Source: an uncultured Sphingomonadaceae bacterium (GTDB lineage: Bacteria > Pseudomonadota > Alphaproteobacteria > Sphingomonadales > Sphingomonadaceae). From it: a stretch of DNA of 64,000 bases. Positions 41,613-51,691 of the stretch are shown here, in pieces. A model generated the notes under the pieces. The model made no database searches. It had not been told where the DNA came from and saw only the letters and a program-made list of their open reading frames with translations. Where the stretch lies: positions 372,001 to 436,000 of the forward strand of contig CANLQI010000002.1 in assembly GCA_947493325.1 (NCBI GenBank). The letters run 5' to 3'. Both the position numbers and the translations under genes were made by a program. The stretch's first letter is position 1, and each line of letters starts with the position of its first letter.

Positions 41613-42791
41613 ATGCCCGACACCCATTATGACGCCATTATATTGGGCGCGGGCGGTGCAGGGTTGATGTGCGCCAGCGTTGCCGGGCAACGCGGACGCC
41701 GCGTTCTGCTCATCGATCATGCAGATAGGCCGGGCAAGAAAATCCTGATATCGGGCGGCGGGCGGTGCAATTTCACCAATATCCACACAGCGCCCGAACG
41801 TTACCTGTCACAAAACCCGCATTTCGCAAAATCCGCACTCAGCCGTTACACCGCGCAGGATTTTATCGCGCTCGTGGACAGTTACGGCATTGCACATCAT
41901 GAAAAAACACTGGGACAATTGTTTTGCGATGGCTCTGCGCAGCAGATAGTCGACATGCTGCTGGCTGAATGTACCAAGGGCGATGTCGATATCCGCCTTG
42001 GTCAACCTATAGATGATGTCAGCCATAATGGGACGGATTACGCTCTTGCTCTGGCCGGTGAGACATTTACCGCATCCAAACTGGTTGTGGCCACGGGCGG
42101 GCCATCCATTCCGAAAATGGGCGCCACAGGATTTGCCTATGATCTGGCCCGGCAATTCGGCCTCAAGGTTGTCGAACCGCGCCCTGCCCTGGTCCCACTC
42201 ACCCTTGGCGGAGATGAAATCATGTTCCGCGAACTATCCGGCGTGGCGGCAGAGGTTGTCGCCCGGTGCGGGAAGACCAGGTTTCGCGAAGCGGCATTGT
42301 TCACCCATCGCGGACTGTCTGGACCGGCGATATTGCAGATATCCTCTTACTGGCAGCATGGTGAAAGGCTCCACATCAACTTCCTGCCCGATATGCAAAG
42401 CGGTTGGCTTGCGCGCACCAAGCGTGAAAAACCGAAGGCGACATTGCCTTCTCTGCTTTCGGCGCAATTGCCCACACGTCTGGCGGCGGCGCTTGTCAAA
42501 AAGCTGAGTCTGCAGGGCGAACTTGCCAATCTGTCTGACAAGAAACTCAGCCTTGCGGAAGCGCAGCTTGCCGGTTGGTCGTTTCATCCCAATGGCAGTG
42601 AAGGTTTTGCCAAAGCCGAAGTCACAGCTGGCGGTGTCAGCACGGCGGAACTTTCCTCAAAAACCATGGAAGCCAAGAAAGCATCGGGACTATACGTGAT
42701 TGGTGAAGCCATCGATGTAACGGGCTGGCTGGGCGGATATAATTTCCAATGGGCCTGGGCCAGCGGATGGGCCGCTGCACAGCGTTTATAG
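41613..42791 (+). CDS. NAD(P)/FAD-dependent oxidoreductase, HI0933/BaiN-like
   Basis: The flavoprotein has 392 residues from ATG 41613. The Rossmann motif is AIILGAGGAGLMCA, followed by GGGRCNFTN (a hallmark of this family) and GEAIDVTGWLGGYNFQWAWASG at the C-terminus. Related proteins are annotated as aminoacetone oxidase or TIGR03862 flavoproteins, and their physiological substrates are uncertain. It is convergent with parB. Confidence 0.85.
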   Translation: MPDTHYDAIILGAGGAGLMCASVAGQRGRRVLLIDHADRPGKKILISGGGRCNFTNIHTAPERYLSQNPHFAKSALSRYTAQDFIALVDSYGIAHHEKTLGQLFCDGSAQQIVDMLLAECTKGDVDIRLGQPIDDVSHNGTDYALALAGETFTASKLVVATGGPSIPKMGATGFAYDLARQFGLKVVEPRPALVPLTLGGDEIMFRELSGVAAEVVARCGKTRFREAALFTHRGLSGPAILQISSYWQHGERLHINFLPDMQSGWLARTKREKPKATLPSLLSAQLPTRLAAALVKKLSLQGELANLSDKKLSLAEAQLAGWSFHPNGSEGFAKAEVTAGGVSTAELSSKTMEAKKASGLYVIGEAIDVTGWLGGYNFQWAWASGWAAAQRL

Positions 42792-42821
42792 ATTATATCT
42801 ATATATCAATATCTTATTTTA

Positions 42822-43772
42822 TTACAGCCCTTCGCCAGATAGGCGCTGACAAATAAGGTCTAGCTGGTCCAAGCTGCCGTAGCTGATCGAAACCTGTCCG
42901 CTGGTAAGGTTTGAATCGGATGTGATTTTCACTTTCAGACCCAGCAAATCTTCCAGATGCCGTTCGACGGAGGCGATATCGGCATTGCCCGAATCATAGG
43001 ATTTCGTTTCGAGCGGCGCCTCCTTACGTTCGCGCGGACCGCGTACCAGTTTCTCGGTTTGCCGCACAGACAGGCCCTGCGCCACAACATTCTTGGCAAT
43101 CTGGTGCGCATCATCGCTATTGATAAGCGCGCGGGCATGGCCCATCGACAATGTATTTTCGACCACCATCTGCAGCACGGGCTCCGGCAGCGCAAGTAAC
43201 CGAACAAGGTTGGCAACATGGCTGCGCGATTTATCCACCAGCTTGCCGATTTTCTTGTGCGAATAGCCCTGCGTGTCAATGAGTCTCTGATAGGCCTGCG
43301 CTTCTTCTACGGGATTTAAATCCTCGCGCTGAATATTCTCGATCAGTGCAATTGCCAGTGTATCTTCGTCGCTCAATTCACGCACAATAGCCGGAATTTC
43401 ATGTAATTTGGCGCGCTGCGCCGCACGCCAGCGGCGCTCACCGGCGACGAGTTGATACCCATCCCCCTTACCGGGGCGCACGATGATCGGCTGGATAACA
43501 CCGCGTTTGGATATACTGTCGGCCAGCTCTTCAAGTGCTTCATCGTTGAAAAAACGGCGCGGCTGATCAGGGTGCGGCGTGATGCGTGCAATGGCAATAT
43601 TCTGTACACCGCCATTTGCGGCCCCAGTTGCGGTTGAGGCCGCCTCACTGTCACTCCGCACAATCGGCTGTTCCCGCTTCACATCACCGAGCAGCGAATT
43701 CAGCCCCCGGCCAAGCCCCTTGTTTTTCTTGCTAGCGATGGTTGTGTTTTTAGCCATATTCGTAACTTTCAT
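42822..43772 (-). CDS. parB: Chromosome partitioning protein ParB
   Basis: ParB binds parS, spreads as a CTP-dependent clamp and loads SMC. The 316 residues show the N-terminal GLGRGLNSLLGD box that contacts ParA, DQPRRFFNDEALEELADSI, the CTP-binding VAGERRWRAAQ and ENIQREDLNPVEEAQAY motifs, and the helix-turn-helix KIGKLVDKSRSHVANLVRLL. The start at 43772 abuts the parA stop; MAKNTT five codons later is an alternative. Four parS sites are nearby. Confidence 0.97.
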   Translation of the reverse strand: MKVTNMAKNTTIASKKNKGLGRGLNSLLGDVKREQPIVRSDSEAASTATGAANGGVQNIAIARITPHPDQPRRFFNDEALEELADSISKRGVIQPIIVRPGKGDGYQLVAGERRWRAAQRAKLHEIPAIVRELSDEDTLAIALIENIQREDLNPVEEAQAYQRLIDTQGYSHKKIGKLVDKSRSHVANLVRLLALPEPVLQMVVENTLSMGHARALINSDDAHQIAKNVVAQGLSVRQTEKLVRGPRERKEAPLETKSYDSGNADIASVERHLEDLLGLKVKITSDSNLTSGQVSISYGSLDQLDLICQRLSGEGL

Positions 43773-44561
43773 TTATGCAGCGGCAGCGGTTTTGCGTTCC
43801 GGCATGCGGTCGATTAATTCGCGTGCAAGCGAGATATAAGCTTCTGACCCAGCGCATTTATGGTCGTAAACCAGCGCAGGCAATCCGTGGCTCGGCGCCT
43901 CGGAAAGGCGTACATTGCGCGGAATAACGGTGCGAAACACCAATTCCCCCAAACAGGCGCGCACATCATCGGATACCTGTTCGGTAAGCCGGTTGCGGCG
44001 GTCAAACATGGTGAGGACCACGCCAATTATCGACAAATCCGCGTTGAACCGGCCCTGTACACGCTCCACCGTCTGTAAAAGCTGGCTGAGGCCTTCGAGC
44101 GCAAAAAACTCGCACTGCAGCGGGACCATTAGGGAATCGACTGCCACCAACGCATTCAGCGTCAAAAGGCCGAGCGATGGTGGACAATCGATAAGGCATA
44201 TATCCCACCGCCCGGTATCGGCATCATCCAGCGACTGCTTGAGACGGTGCGTGCGGCTTTCAAATTCAACCAGCTCGACTTCCGCGCCCGAAAGATCTTG
44301 CGTTGCAGGCACAATATCCAATTGCGGGATCGCCGTTGCAACTGTGCATTGCTCCAGAAACGTATCGCTCGTCAGCAAATCATAGCTGGAATATTCACGT
44401 TCGGACTGCTCCACGCCCAATCCGGTGGACGCATTGCCCTGTGGGTCCAGGTCAATCAAAAGCACGTTCCGCCCTGTTGCCGACAGAGCTGTTGCGACAT
44501 TGATTGTCGTTGTGGTTTTACCCACGCCACCTTTTTGATTGGCTACGGCAATACGGATCAC
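43773..44561 (-). CDS. parA: Chromosome partitioning ATPase ParA
   Basis: The 262-residue Walker-type ATPase moves ParB-bound origins along the nucleoid. The deviant Walker A is ANQKGGVGKTTTTINVA, with DLDPQGNASTGLG and LIDCPPSLGLLTLNAL further on. It starts at GTG 44561, preceded by AGGAG at six bases. A parS site lies directly upstream of this start, in the 58 bp between parA and rsmG, where ParB binding could affect expression. Confidence 0.97.
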   Translation of the reverse strand: MIRIAVANQKGGVGKTTTTINVATALSATGRNVLLIDLDPQGNASTGLGVEQSEREYSSYDLLTSDTFLEQCTVATAIPQLDIVPATQDLSGAEVELVEFESRTHRLKQSLDDADTGRWDICLIDCPPSLGLLTLNALVAVDSLMVPLQCEFFALEGLSQLLQTVERVQGRFNADLSIIGVVLTMFDRRNRLTEQVSDDVRACLGELVFRTVIPRNVRLSEAPSHGLPALVYDHKCAGSEAYISLARELIDRMPERKTAAAA

Positions 44562-44582
44562 GTGTCTCTCCTGAATATGATG

Positions 44583-44598
44583 TGTTTCACGTGGAACA
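44583..44598. other. parS: parS centromere site 1
   Basis: TGTTTCACGTGGAACA differs by one base from the universal parS TGTTTCACGTGAAACA. It lies between rsmG and parA. Confidence 0.93.
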
Positions 44599-44619
44599 AA
44601 TAATAGCGATAAAATTCAA

Positions 44620-45285
44620 TTAATTATTCAAATAACCAGCTAATATTTTGGCGTGCTCGTCCGTGATGCTATGTTTCACGTGGAACAGGTGTTGCCATTT
44701 CCCACTTAATGCTTCTAATTCATTAATAGCATTTTTTCCCTTAGGAAGCAGCCATAATGTTTTTTCTGTGGAAAAGCGTTCGGCGAGAAGCAGCAATCGA
44801 TCAAGCGATGCAAAAGCGCGAGCACTTATCACGGATGCCTCAAAACTATCGAGTTTCTCAAGCTTTCTGCCCTCAACCCCCGCATTTTTTGACAGGTCGA
44901 ACTTCTCTATCATCCGGTTCAGATAATCCACACGCAGTGCGCGCGACTCTACCATTGTGACTTTCCAGCCACTGATCATAGCTATAATCAGACCTGGAAA
45001 CCCCGCTCCCGTCCCCAAGTCTAGCCAGATGCCGTCACCTTTTTTCCCATCGCTTCGGTGCCCATAAGACCTTGAGAGGCTTAGCAACTGTGCACTGTCC
45101 ACAATGTGCCGCACCCAGATATCTGGCAATGTTGATGGTGCAATTAAATTTTGCCGCTTCGCTTCTTCCATGAATATCGCGCAAAATGCATCAAGCTTTT
45201 CCATTGTTTCACGTGAAACATGAAGATGTGATGATAGCCACGCACGCGCTTCTTCGTCGGAGTTTATCGTGGGGAGAGATATCAT
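44620..45285 (-). CDS. rsmG: 16S rRNA (guanine-N7)-methyltransferase
   Basis: RsmG (GidB) methylates G527 of 16S rRNA. The 221 residues include the SAM-binding LDLGTGAGFPGLIIAM and VESRALRVDYLNRM. Two parS sites sit inside the coding sequence and are read as protein: HVSRET near the N-terminus and FHVKH near the C-terminus. The start overlaps the mnmG stop by one base (TGATG). Confidence 0.96.
   Translation of the reverse strand: MISLPTINSDEEARAWLSSHLHVSRETMEKLDAFCAIFMEEAKRQNLIAPSTLPDIWVRHIVDSAQLLSLSRSYGHRSDGKKGDGIWLDLGTGAGFPGLIIAMISGWKVTMVESRALRVDYLNRMIEKFDLSKNAGVEGRKLEKLDSFEASVISARAFASLDRLLLLAERFSTEKTLWLLPKGKNAINELEALSGKWQHLFHVKHSITDEHAKILAGYLNN
44672..44687. other. parS: parS centromere site 2, inside rsmG
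   Basis: TGTTTCACGTGGAACA, identical to site 1. On the minus strand it encodes part of LFHVKHS close to the rsmG 3' end. Confidence 0.92.
45205..45220. other. parS: parS centromere site 3, inside rsmG
   Basis: A perfect TGTTTCACGTGAAACA. On the minus strand it encodes HVSRET near the RsmG N-terminus, a position where many bacteria carry parS. Confidence 0.96.
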
Positions 45286-47147
45286 CAGGCAGCCAGGCGT
45301 CTGGCATATATCATTATCGCCACAAGCGCGGCAGGAGTTACGCCTCGCACACGCCCGGCAGCAGCGAGAGTATCCGGTTGGGCCTTTTCCAGTCTTTCCA
45401 CCATTTCATTGGAAAGACCGGTGATGGCGCGATAGTCGATATCACTGCCCAACTTTATGCTTTCGTTTGCACGAAGATCCCGCATCTCGGCATCCTGCCG
45501 CGCAAGATAGGGAGCATAGCGTGCATCTTCTTCGATTTCGGCAAGTAGCTCGTCCGAAACATTTTTTATTTCGGGGATAAAAACTGCAAGATCTGCAATG
45601 TCGATATTGGGAAAACGTAGCCATTCGAACAATGACTGCCTGGCACCATCAGCTTTGACATTCAGGCCTGCATCTATCAATTTATCAGATCCAACGGATG
45701 CTGACAGACTTTCCATAATCTGATTCTTTTGCGCACTCCGTCCTTCGAACCATATCTTACGCTCTTCGCCCACACACCCTGCCGCAATAGCAAGACCTGT
45801 CAAACGCGATGAAGCATTGTTAGCGCGCAACCGCAACCGGTATTCCGCCCGCGACGTCAACATCCGATAAGGTTCGGTCACACCCTGAAGCGTAAGATCA
45901 TCAATCATAACAGCCAGATAGCTGTTCGCACGGTCCAACGCGGGTGCAGCGCGGTCAAGTAGCGCAGATGCGGCGGCCATGCCCGCTATCAAGCCTTGCG
46001 CCGCGGCCTCTTCATAACCTGTCGTGCCGTTAATCTGCCCCGCACAATACAGCCCTTCAAAAGCACGAACCGCCAGATTGCGGTCCAGCGCGCGCGGATC
46101 AATATGGTCATATTCCACGGCGTAACCAGGCACCACGATTTCTGCCCTCTCCAAGCCCGGCATGGTATTTATCATAGCCTGCTGAATATCTGTCGGTAGT
46201 GATGTGCTGATCCCGTTGGGGTAAACCAAATGTGTATCAAGTCCCTCAGGTTCCAGAAAAACCTGATGGCCATCGCGGTCGCCAAAGCGGAAAATCTTGT
46301 CCTCAATCGAAGGACAATAACGCGGCCCTTCCGCGTCAATAGCGCCGCTGAATAACGGAGAGCGATCGAATCCCGAACGAATAATGTCATGCGCCTCTGC
46401 GTTCGTGCGGGTGATCGCGCAAAACACCTGTGGGATGGTGCGCGCCGTTGTCAGCGGTGACATTGTCCAGTCGCCACCATCGCTGGGCTGTTCTTCAAGC
46501 TGTGCCCAGTTGATTGTCCGGCCATCAATGCGCGGCGGTGTGCCGGTTTTCAAACGCGCCATCGGTAGCTCAGCCGCGCGCAATTGCTCGGCAAGCAGCG
46601 TCGCCGCATTTTCACCCGCGCGGCCACCGGCCATACGTTCTTCGCCGCGATATAATTTGCCGCCCAGAAATGTGCCGGTAGCGAGGATGACGGCCTGCGC
46701 AGATATTTTCGCGCCGTCCCCCATTACCACACCGGTCACCTTGTGCGCCTGCCCCACCGCAAACTGAAGCGCCGCTACTTCGCCCTCGACAATCTGCAGA
46801 TTTTCCTGGGCATCAAGCATGTGATGAATGGCGGCTTTGTATAATGTCCGATCCGCCTGGACACGCGGTCCGTGTACCGCGCTGCCTTTGCTCTGGTTGA
46901 GCATCCGGTAATGAATGGCCGCGGCATCGGCTGCGCGGGCAATCAGGCCATCAAATGCATCTACTTCGCGCACGAGGTGTCCTTTGCCCAGACCGCCAAT
47001 GGCGGGGTTGCACGACATGGCACCAATGGAATCGCGCGTAAAGCTGACCAGCGCAGTGCGGCACCCCATGCGCGCGGCAACAGCCGCCGCCTCGCACCCC
47101 GCATGGCCGCCGCCAATCACAATAATGTCAAAGTCACGTGTTTCCAT
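45285..47147 (-). CDS. mnmG: tRNA uridine-5-carboxymethylaminomethyl modification enzyme MnmG
   Basis: MnmG (GidA) works with MnmE to modify the wobble uridine of certain tRNAs, using FAD and folate. From ATG 47147 the protein has 620 residues and starts [21 protein letters not shown], with the FAD motif. [44 protein letters not shown] and a C-terminal [17 protein letters not shown] region follow. An ATG at 47189 (634 residues) is equally open; ribosome sites are weak for both, and I chose the shorter one by family length. mnmE lies upstream on the same strand, and a parS site sits between them. Confidence 0.95.
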   Translation of the reverse strand: METRDFDIIVIGGGHAGCEAAAVAARMGCRTALVSFTRDSIGAMSCNPAIGGLGKGHLVREVDAFDGLIARAADAAAIHYRMLNQSKGSAVHGPRVQADRTLYKAAIHHMLDAQENLQIVEGEVAALQFAVGQAHKVTGVVMGDGAKISAQAVILATGTFLGGKLYRGEERMAGGRAGENAATLLAEQLRAAELPMARLKTGTPPRIDGRTINWAQLEEQPSDGGDWTMSPLTTARTIPQVFCAITRTNAEAHDIIRSGFDRSPLFSGAIDAEGPRYCPSIEDKIFRFGDRDGHQVFLEPEGLDTHLVYPNGISTSLPTDIQQAMINTMPGLERAEIVVPGYAVEYDHIDPRALDRNLAVRAFEGLYCAGQINGTTGYEEAAAQGLIAGMAAASALLDRAAPALDRANSYLAVMIDDLTLQGVTEPYRMLTSRAEYRLRLRANNASSRLTGLAIAAGCVGEERKIWFEGRSAQKNQIMESLSASVGSDKLIDAGLNVKADGARQSLFEWLRFPNIDIADLAVFIPEIKNVSDELLAEIEEDARYAPYLARQDAEMRDLRANESIKLGSDIDYRAITGLSNEMVERLEKAQPDTLAAAGRVRGVTPAALVAIMIYARRLAA

Positions 47148-47198
47148 AATCCAGCCGATATAGGAATTTACAGGCCCGGTCAAAGCCATTGTGCCCCG

Positions 47199-47214
47199 TG
47201 TTTCACGTGAAACA
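47199..47214. other. parS: parS centromere site 4
   Basis: A perfect TGTTTCACGTGAAACA in the mnmE-mnmG spacer. It is the site closest to the origin, about 6.4 kb away. Confidence 0.96.
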
Positions 47215-47231
47215 GGGTAATACCGGCGGGC

Positions 47232-48527
47232 TTATTTACCGATACAGAAACGCCCGAATAATGTATCGAGCATATCTTCCGTGTGTGTATTGCCGAGTAA
47301 ACTGTCCAGCGCCGCGCGTGCAAGGCGCAGCTCTTCACCGATCAGCAGATAGTCATCAATCCCTGCTATATTCTGCAAAGATTGAGACACTGTGTTCAGA
47401 TGCAGGCGTTGCCGCTGATTGATTGCAAAGCTATCGGGGCCAGGTAGAATTTGTCCGCCTGCATCAATCAACCGTGCAATAAGCTGGGCCATATTCTGTC
47501 CCGTCATTGCGGACAGACGGACCAGAGGACTGGATTTGGGATACGGCGGCGCGCCATCCACCTGCGCTTCTATCTCCCAAATTTCCTTATGCGCTGGCCC
47601 CTCACCTTCCTTGCCAAGCCAGAGTACGATGTCGGCTTGCTCAATAACTTTACGCGCACGCGCAACACCGATTTGCTCAATCTCATCATCCTTTGCATCA
47701 CGCAGGCCAGCCGTGTCGGTAAATACAAACGGAATGCCTTCAAAAGCTATCGGTACTTCAATCACATCGCGCGTTGTCCCCGCAATATCGGATACAATAG
47801 CGGCCTCACGCTCTACTAAAGCATTGATTAAAGTTGATTTTCCGGAATTCGGCGGCCCCGCAAGGACCACACGTATGCCTTCTTTCAGCTTTTCGGCAGA
47901 TGGCTGACCCAGCATGTTTCTGATCGTATCATTCAGCATAGCGGTATCCGTGCGAAGCGATGCCAACTGATCGGGGGCCACATCATCCTCATCCGAAAAG
48001 TCAAGCGCCGCCTCAACACGTGCCGACAGTTTCAGGATTTCGCCGCGCCAATCATTAATGATTTTGGAAAATCTGCCACTCGCCAATGACAGCGCCGAAG
48101 CGCGTTGCAATTCACTTTCGGCAGACAGAAGGTCAGCCAACCCCTCCGCCTCGGCCAGATCCATCCGGCCATTGAGAAAAGCGCGCCGCGTAAATTCGCC
48201 GGCAATCGCCTTGCGAAGCCCTTTTATGTCGGCAAGGCAGCTTTCTACCGCGCGCACCACGGCGCGGCCGCCATGCAGATGCAACTCGGCCAGATCCTCA
48301 CCCGTCGCGGTGTCCGGCCCCGGAAACCACAGCACAAGCGCGTGATCAAGCGTAGCACCGGTTTCGGGATGGACCAACCTACGCAGCGATGCCTGGCGCG
48401 GCACAGGCAGCTTTCCGCACAGCGCGCGCAATGCCGCTCCCGCCTGTGGGCCGCTGATCCGCATGACGGCAATGGCAGCAGGTGGCTGCCCCGAGGACAG
48501 CGCAAAAATGGTATCCTGTGCCGCCAT
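47232..48527 (-). CDS. mnmE: tRNA modification GTPase MnmE
   Basis: This GTPase partner of MnmG has 431 residues. The N-terminal folate-binding domain (FALSSGQPPAAIAVMRISG) is followed by the G domain inserted in a helical domain: GPPNSGKSTLINAL (G1), GTTRD (G2), DTAGLRD (G3). The C-terminal CxGK motif is FCIGK. It is the first gene of the mnmE-mnmG-rsmG-parA-parB run, the conserved origin-proximal block. Confidence 0.97.
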   Translation of the reverse strand: MAAQDTIFALSSGQPPAAIAVMRISGPQAGAALRALCGKLPVPRQASLRRLVHPETGATLDHALVLWFPGPDTATGEDLAELHLHGGRAVVRAVESCLADIKGLRKAIAGEFTRRAFLNGRMDLAEAEGLADLLSAESELQRASALSLASGRFSKIINDWRGEILKLSARVEAALDFSDEDDVAPDQLASLRTDTAMLNDTIRNMLGQPSAEKLKEGIRVVLAGPPNSGKSTLINALVEREAAIVSDIAGTTRDVIEVPIAFEGIPFVFTDTAGLRDAKDDEIEQIGVARARKVIEQADIVLWLGKEGEGPAHKEIWEIEAQVDGAPPYPKSSPLVRLSAMTGQNMAQLIARLIDAGGQILPGPDSFAINQRQRLHLNTVSQSLQNIAGIDDYLLIGEELRLARAALDSLLGNTHTEDMLDTLFGRFCIGK

Positions 48528-48579
48528 ACGCGCCCATCCCTACGGTCAGTTGCCTATACGCCTTGAACGGACGCAGTCT

Positions 48580-48843
48580 TCAGCTTTTCTTGGATTTCTT
48601 ACCTGAACCGCCTGTCGCTTGTGACATGCCTGTTTCCATCAGCGACTGGAAAAAGCGCAGACCCATTTCGCCCATCGGCGCGATGTTTTTGGCAAGATTC
48701 TGCAGCTGCTCGACATTGGTGGCGCCTTCCATCGCGCTCTTCACGCCCTCGACATATTTGTCATTGACCGTCGATACATCGGGAAGCCCCAGGAAACGAC
48801 GCATTTCCTCCGGCGTGCAATCCAATTCAACATTCACTTTCAT
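48580..48843 (-). CDS. DUF6489 family protein
   Basis: The 87-residue protein starts MKVNVELDCTPEEMRRFLGLPDV and ends in a Lys/Ser-rich tail. The TPEEMRRFLGLPDV block and the later helix (MGEMGLRFFQSLMETGM) match DUF6489, a family seen mostly in alphaproteobacteria. The function is unknown. A nearby PHA locus makes a granule role conceivable, but nothing in the sequence shows it. Confidence 0.7.
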   Translation of the reverse strand: MKVNVELDCTPEEMRRFLGLPDVSTVNDKYVEGVKSAMEGATNVEQLQNLAKNIAPMGEMGLRFFQSLMETGMSQATGGSGKKSKKS

Positions 48844-48992
48844 ATCCTGTTCCTTTCACGGCATCCCCCATATCCAAACGATATGCCCGATCCGATAACG
48901 GCTTGTACTGCGCCCTTATCATCCAATCCAAAATGGGTATAAATGGTGCATAAAGCAAATGGTTTGATGCAATTTGATTCAAGGAGAGCAAA

Positions 48993-49691
48993 ATGGCGGC
49001 GATGGAAAATATAACAACACTCAGCGGTGATGGCGTGTTTTCGGCTTATGTGAGCCGTCCGGAAGGTGATCCCAAGGCTGCAATTATAGTGATACAGGAA
49101 ATTTTCGGGGTGAATAAGGGCATTCGCCGCAAATGCGATAACTGGGCCGAAAAAGGCTATCTCGCGGTCGCGCCCGACCTGTTCTGGCGGCTGGAGCCCG
49201 GCTTCCATCTCGACCCGGATGTGCCGGCAGAATTTGAACAGGCGTTAGACTGGATGGGCAAGTTCAACCAGGATCAGGGTATCCGCGATATTGAGGCGAC
49301 GATCAAATATACCCGCGCGCAGGTGAGCGGCGGCAAGGTTGGCTGCACAGGTTATTGTCTGGGCGGGCGGCTCGCCTTCATGACGGCTGCGCGTACTGAT
49401 ATCAACGCGTCCGTCGGTTATTACGGGGTCGGCATCGATGGCTTACTGGGTGAGAAACATGCGATTGCGCACCCGCTCATGCTACATATCCCCACCGAGG
49501 ACGGATTTGTCGATGCCGCCACGCAAAAAGCGATGCATGACGGACTGGATGACCATCCGAAAGTCACACTGCATGACTATGAAGGCCTCGACCACGGCTT
49601 CGCCACCGAATTCGGCAAACGCCGCGACGAGGCCGCTGCAAGGCTCGCCGACAGCAGGACAGAAGCATTTTTTGAAAGCGAGCTGGGGTAA
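48993..49691 (+). CDS. Dienelactone hydrolase family protein
   Basis: The alpha/beta hydrolase has 232 residues. The nucleophile is the cysteine in GCTGYCLGGRLAF, the Asp is in IPTEDGFVD and the His is in LDHGFA, the order seen in carboxymethylenebutenolidase. AAGGAGAG precedes the ATG. The real substrate is often not dienelactone in organisms without chlorocatechol genes, none of which are present here. Confidence 0.88.
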   Translation: MAAMENITTLSGDGVFSAYVSRPEGDPKAAIIVIQEIFGVNKGIRRKCDNWAEKGYLAVAPDLFWRLEPGFHLDPDVPAEFEQALDWMGKFNQDQGIRDIEATIKYTRAQVSGGKVGCTGYCLGGRLAFMTAARTDINASVGYYGVGIDGLLGEKHAIAHPLMLHIPTEDGFVDAATQKAMHDGLDDHPKVTLHDYEGLDHGFATEFGKRRDEAAARLADSRTEAFFESELG

Positions 49692-49696
49692 GCCAG

Positions 49697-50416
49697 TTAC
49701 CCGAAAAACTGCCACACGCCGAGCTGCGGATCGAGTATCCCATCATAGATCATCTTGCCCGCAACGTAGAGAATGACGACGAGTCCGACATAGGCGATCC
49801 AGCGATAGCGTTCGATATATTTGGCGATGATATTGGCCGCAACACCCATCAGGGCGACAGCGATAATCAGGCCGACGATCAGGATTCCGGGATGCTCGCG
49901 CGCCGCGCCCGCAACCGCGAGCACATTGTCGAGGCTCATTGACACATCGGCCACGGCGACGGCCCATGCCGCGGCGGCAAAGCTTTTGCCGGGGCGGATA
50001 CCGCTATGTTCATCACCCTCAATTTCAGGAGAACCCATGTTGCCCGCCGGGTGCAGTTCCCGCCACATCCGCCATGCCACCCAGAGCAGCAGCAGACCGC
50101 CCGCAAGGATGAGCCCGATAACCCCCATCAGATAGGTAACCGTCAGTGCAAAGACGATGCGCAGCACCAGTGCCGCGAGTATCCCGATCATAATCACCTT
50201 GCGGCGCTGGTCTGGTGGCAGGCCCGCCGCAAGCGCGCCCACGGCAATCGCATTGTCGCCGGCCAGTACCAGATCAATCAGCAATACCTGCCCGAACGCC
50301 GCAAGCGCGCCCGGTTCGGTAATGTTGGAAAAATCATGGACAATCGCGTCCCACATTTCAGCGGGCGAACCAAGACCATCGACAGCAGCGATGAACAATA
50401 TCAGGAAATCAGGCAT
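49697..50416 (-). CDS. TerC-family integral membrane protein
   Basis: The 239-residue membrane protein has about seven hydrophobic segments and two inverted-repeat halves, marked by DLVLAGDNAIAVGALA and DVSMSLDNVLAVAG, whose Asp-Asn pairs are presumed metal ligands. TerC/YjbE-type proteins export manganese or help load metal onto secreted enzymes. It lies 18 bp behind rho and may be co-transcribed. The start could instead be at M21. I saw no riboswitch upstream. Confidence 0.85.
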   Translation of the reverse strand: MPDFLILFIAAVDGLGSPAEMWDAIVHDFSNITEPGALAAFGQVLLIDLVLAGDNAIAVGALAAGLPPDQRRKVIMIGILAALVLRIVFALTVTYLMGVIGLILAGGLLLLWVAWRMWRELHPAGNMGSPEIEGDEHSGIRPGKSFAAAAWAVAVADVSMSLDNVLAVAGAAREHPGILIVGLIIAVALMGVAANIIAKYIERYRWIAYVGLVVILYVAGKMIYDGILDPQLGVWQFFG

Positions 50417-50434
50417 GTATTTAGCGGCCCCGCC

Positions 50435-51691
50435 TTACTGGTTCATGCTGTCAAAGAAATCTTCGTTGGACTTGGAATCCTTCATCTTATCGAGCAGGAA
50501 TTCCATCGCGTCGATCGTGCCCATCTGCATCAGGATACGGCGCAACACCCACATTTTGCTGAGCGTATCTTTCTCGACCAGAATCTCTTCCTTGCGCGTG
50601 CCGGACTTGCCGACATCCAGTGCAGGGAAGATACGCTTGTCGGAAACCTTGCGGTCAAGCACGATTTCGGAGTTGCCGGTGCCTTTGAATTCTTCGAAAA
50701 TCACCTCATCCATCCGGCTGCCTGTATCGATCAGCGCGGTGGCGATAATGGATAGCGAGCCGCCTTCTTCAATGTTACGCGCCGCGCCAAAAAAGCGTTT
50801 CGGGCGCTGCAACGCATTGGCGTCGACACCGCCCGTGAGGACTTTGCCAGAGCTGGGCACCACAGTGTTATAGGCCCGGCCCAGACGCGTGATGGAATCG
50901 AGCAGAATGACAACATCTTTCTTGTGCTCCACCAAGCGCTTGGCTTTTTCAATAACCATCTCAGCAACTTGCACGTGACGGGTGGCGGGTTCGTCGAAAG
51001 TCGAACTGATAACTTCGCCGTTCACGCTGCGCTGCATGTCGGTCACCTCTTCGGGGCGCTCATCAATCAGCAGCACGAGCAGATATACTTCGGGGTGGTT
51101 ATCGGTAATCGCCTTGGCAATATTTTGCAGTAGCACGGTTTTACCGGTACGCGGCGGGGCCACGATCAATGCGCGCTGACCCTTGCCCTGCGGCGAGATA
51201 ATATCGATCACACGGGCTGACTTGTCTTTCACGGTCGGATCGGGGGAATCGAGATTCAGTTTTTCATCGGGATAAAGCGGGGTCAGATTGTCAAAGTTGA
51301 CGCGGTGCCGGACGGCATCAGGATCATCAAAATTGACCTGAGTGAGCTTGGTCAGTGCGAAATAGCGTTCGCCATCACGCGGCCCGCGGATTTCACCCTC
51401 GACTGTGTCACCCGTGCGCAGACCAAATTTGCGGATCTGGTTTGGGGACACATAAATATCATCAGGCCCGGCCAGATAATTGGCTTCGGGCGAGCGCAGA
51501 AAGCCGAAACCGTCCTGCAGCACTTCAATCGTGCCCAGCCCCATGATTTCCTCGCCATCCTCGGCCAATTCTTTCAGGATTGCGAACAACAGGTCCTGCC
51601 GGCGCAGTGTCGATGCGCTTTCCACGCCGAGCCCTTCCGCCATTGCGACCAGCTCTGCGGGTTTTTTCTGTTTCAGTTCTTTCAGGTGCAT
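50435..51691 (-). CDS. rho: Transcription termination factor Rho
   Basis: Rho is the hexameric RNA-dependent ATPase that ends transcription. The protein has 418 residues from ATG 51691 ([20 protein letters not shown]). The RNA-binding domain includes [27 protein letters not shown] (in parts). Walker A is [15 protein letters not shown], and the Q and R loops lie in the [15 protein letters not shown] to [17 protein letters not shown] region. It is directed away from the origin, in the conserved position near hemE and hemJ. Confidence 0.97.
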   Translation of the reverse strand: MHLKELKQKKPAELVAMAEGLGVESASTLRRQDLLFAILKELAEDGEEIMGLGTIEVLQDGFGFLRSPEANYLAGPDDIYVSPNQIRKFGLRTGDTVEGEIRGPRDGERYFALTKLTQVNFDDPDAVRHRVNFDNLTPLYPDEKLNLDSPDPTVKDKSARVIDIISPQGKGQRALIVAPPRTGKTVLLQNIAKAITDNHPEVYLLVLLIDERPEEVTDMQRSVNGEVISSTFDEPATRHVQVAEMVIEKAKRLVEHKKDVVILLDSITRLGRAYNTVVPSSGKVLTGGVDANALQRPKRFFGAARNIEEGGSLSIIATALIDTGSRMDEVIFEEFKGTGNSEIVLDRKVSDKRIFPALDVGKSGTRKEEILVEKDTLSKMWVLRRILMQMGTIDAMEFLLDKMKDSKSNEDFFDSMNQ

